DNA from: Pseudomonadota bacterium
GTDB lineage: Bacteria > Desulfobacterota > Binatia > Binatales > Binataceae
Direction: 5' to 3'
DNA: 64,000 nucleotides
Assembly: GCA_021325025.1 (NCBI GenBank)
Contig: JAJPHZ010000020.1
Coordinates: 96,374-160,373, forward strand
Part shown: positions 63,458-64,000 of the stretch, piece by piece
How the letters are laid out: each line of letters begins with the position of its first letter
Position numbering within the stretch: the stretch's first letter is position 1
The notes under the pieces: model-generated
What the model saw: the letters and a program-made list of their open reading frames with translations, nothing else
The model's database searches: none
Told to the model about the DNA's origin: nothing
Program-made: the position numbers and the translations under genes

Positions 63458-64000
63458 TCAGAACATTGTCGGGGCTTTCAACTCACGCCCGAAGGTGGGC
63501 TTGAACAGTTTGAACAGGCGGTCGACGTCCCACGGGCCGGTGTTCACTAACTGCTTGTAGGCCTGCATCGGAGCGTAATGCGTGATTCGATAACCCACCG
63601 CGCCGAACGCCTGGCCGTTGACTCCCCCCGCTTCGTCGCTGGCCAGAAACACTACCAGCGGCGCGACGTTGGCCGGATCCATCGGCGTGCCTTCGGCCTC
63701 CTCGCTGCGGATCATCGGCGCGCCCGGTGTGCGCCCCGTCGGAACCGTGTCGGTCATGCGCGTGGCGGCGCCGGGCAGGATGGCGTTGGTGGTCACGTTG
63801 TATTTCTGCAGCGCAAGCGCGCAACTGTAGGTCAGGCCCAGGATAGCGGCCTTGGCAGCAGCGTAGTTGGGCTGTCCCGGCGCACCCAGCGCAGCGTTGG
63901 AGGAGAAGTTGATGATGCGCCCGTACTTGCGCTCGCGCATGTGGATCGACGCGTAGTGGATGGTGCAGAAGTGGCCCTTGAGATGCACCCGGATGACCGC
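63458..64000 (-). CDS. SDR-family oxidoreductase, N-terminal part outside window
   Basis: The visible C-terminal portion contains HLKGHFCTIHYASIHMRERKYGRIINFSSNAALGAPGQPNYAAAKAA, with the catalytic Ser, Tyr and Lys, and PANVAPLVVFLASDEAGGVNGQ. The C-terminal DRLFKLFKPTFGRELK extension parallels that of the SDR at 55248. It is likely the NAD-dependent 3-hydroxyacyl-CoA dehydrogenase-type paralogue. The NAD-binding motif is past the right edge. Confidence 0.9.
   Translation of the reverse strand, partial: AVIRVHLKGHFCTIHYASIHMRERKYGRIINFSSNAALGAPGQPNYAAAKAAILGLTYSCALALQKYNVTTNAILPGAATRMTDTVPTGRTPGAPMIRSEEAEGTPMDPANVAPLVVFLASDEAGGVNGQAFGAVGYRITHYAPMQAYKQLVNTGPWDVDRLFKLFKPTFGRELKAPTMF

Noticed and set aside
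1..64000. tRNA, rRNA, CRISPR arrays and insertion sequences
   Set aside because: No tRNA-like cloverleaf motifs, direct repeat-spacer series, transposase frames or terminal inverted repeats were recognised in any gap.

Overview
The window is a GC-rich Gram-negative bacterial chromosome segment with about 50 protein genes and no rRNA, tRNA, CRISPR array or insertion sequence that I can see. LptD shows an LPS-type outer membrane. The mix of class III CoA-transferases, LLM/F420-type flavin oxidoreductases, a cytochrome P450, a BKACE-family enzyme, an amidohydrolase_2 protein and a b6-type cytochrome b with a multihaem partner resembles uncultivated soil lineages such as Binatota or Desulfobacterota relatives. 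That placement is an inference from gene content only.

Layout. 1-2.3 kb: partial Mrp/ApbC ATPase, a small membrane protein and a broken PAP2 phosphatase gene. 2.5-8.7 kb: two secreted beta-helix/G8-type surface proteins, closed by a perfect 15-bp terminator stem. 8.7-21.3 kb (minus): a complete trpE-G-D-C-F-B-A operon running into accD, folC, lptD and gmd. It is preceded by a promoter, a previously unlisted 25-residue Trp-rich leader peptide and a terminator/antiterminator, which together make a textbook-style attenuator. 21.3-25.7 kb (minus): two CoA-transferases, an LLM oxidoreductase and a BKACE-like enzyme, a probable catabolic operon. 25.8-30.2 kb (minus): an RND efflux pair without an outer-membrane channel gene. 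30.7-32.3 kb (plus): an NTF2-like secreted protein and an O-methyltransferase-like enzyme.

32.4-38.7 kb (minus): a respiratory quinol-oxidising complex. It comprises a cytochrome b6-like subunit with the extra Cys that binds haem c_i in b6f complexes, a tiny 50-residue membrane protein, a subunit IV-like protein, another small membrane protein, an eight-haem cytochrome c and a secreted cupredoxin-like protein. No Rieske gene is present. 39-44.7 kb (minus): queA-tgt-yajC-secD without secF, followed by an HTH protein, a methyltransferase and a membrane protein.

44.9-53.4 kb: mixed single genes (epoxide-hydrolase-like enzyme, YifB ATPase, secreted cyclase, MBL hydrolase, tandem EthD protein, a Cys-rich secreted orphan, a Sel1 protein and an LLM oxidoreductase). 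53.6-64 kb: MalQ, an SDR, a membrane-anchored hydrolase divergent from a Tam-like methyltransferase plus isoaspartyl peptidase, an amidohydrolase, a P450, a CoA-transferase and a second, truncated SDR. These suggest catabolism of acyl-CoA or xenobiotic-like substrates.

The most notable items are the trp attenuator with an almost leaderless leader peptide, and the b6-like/eight-haem complex with very small unlisted subunits.
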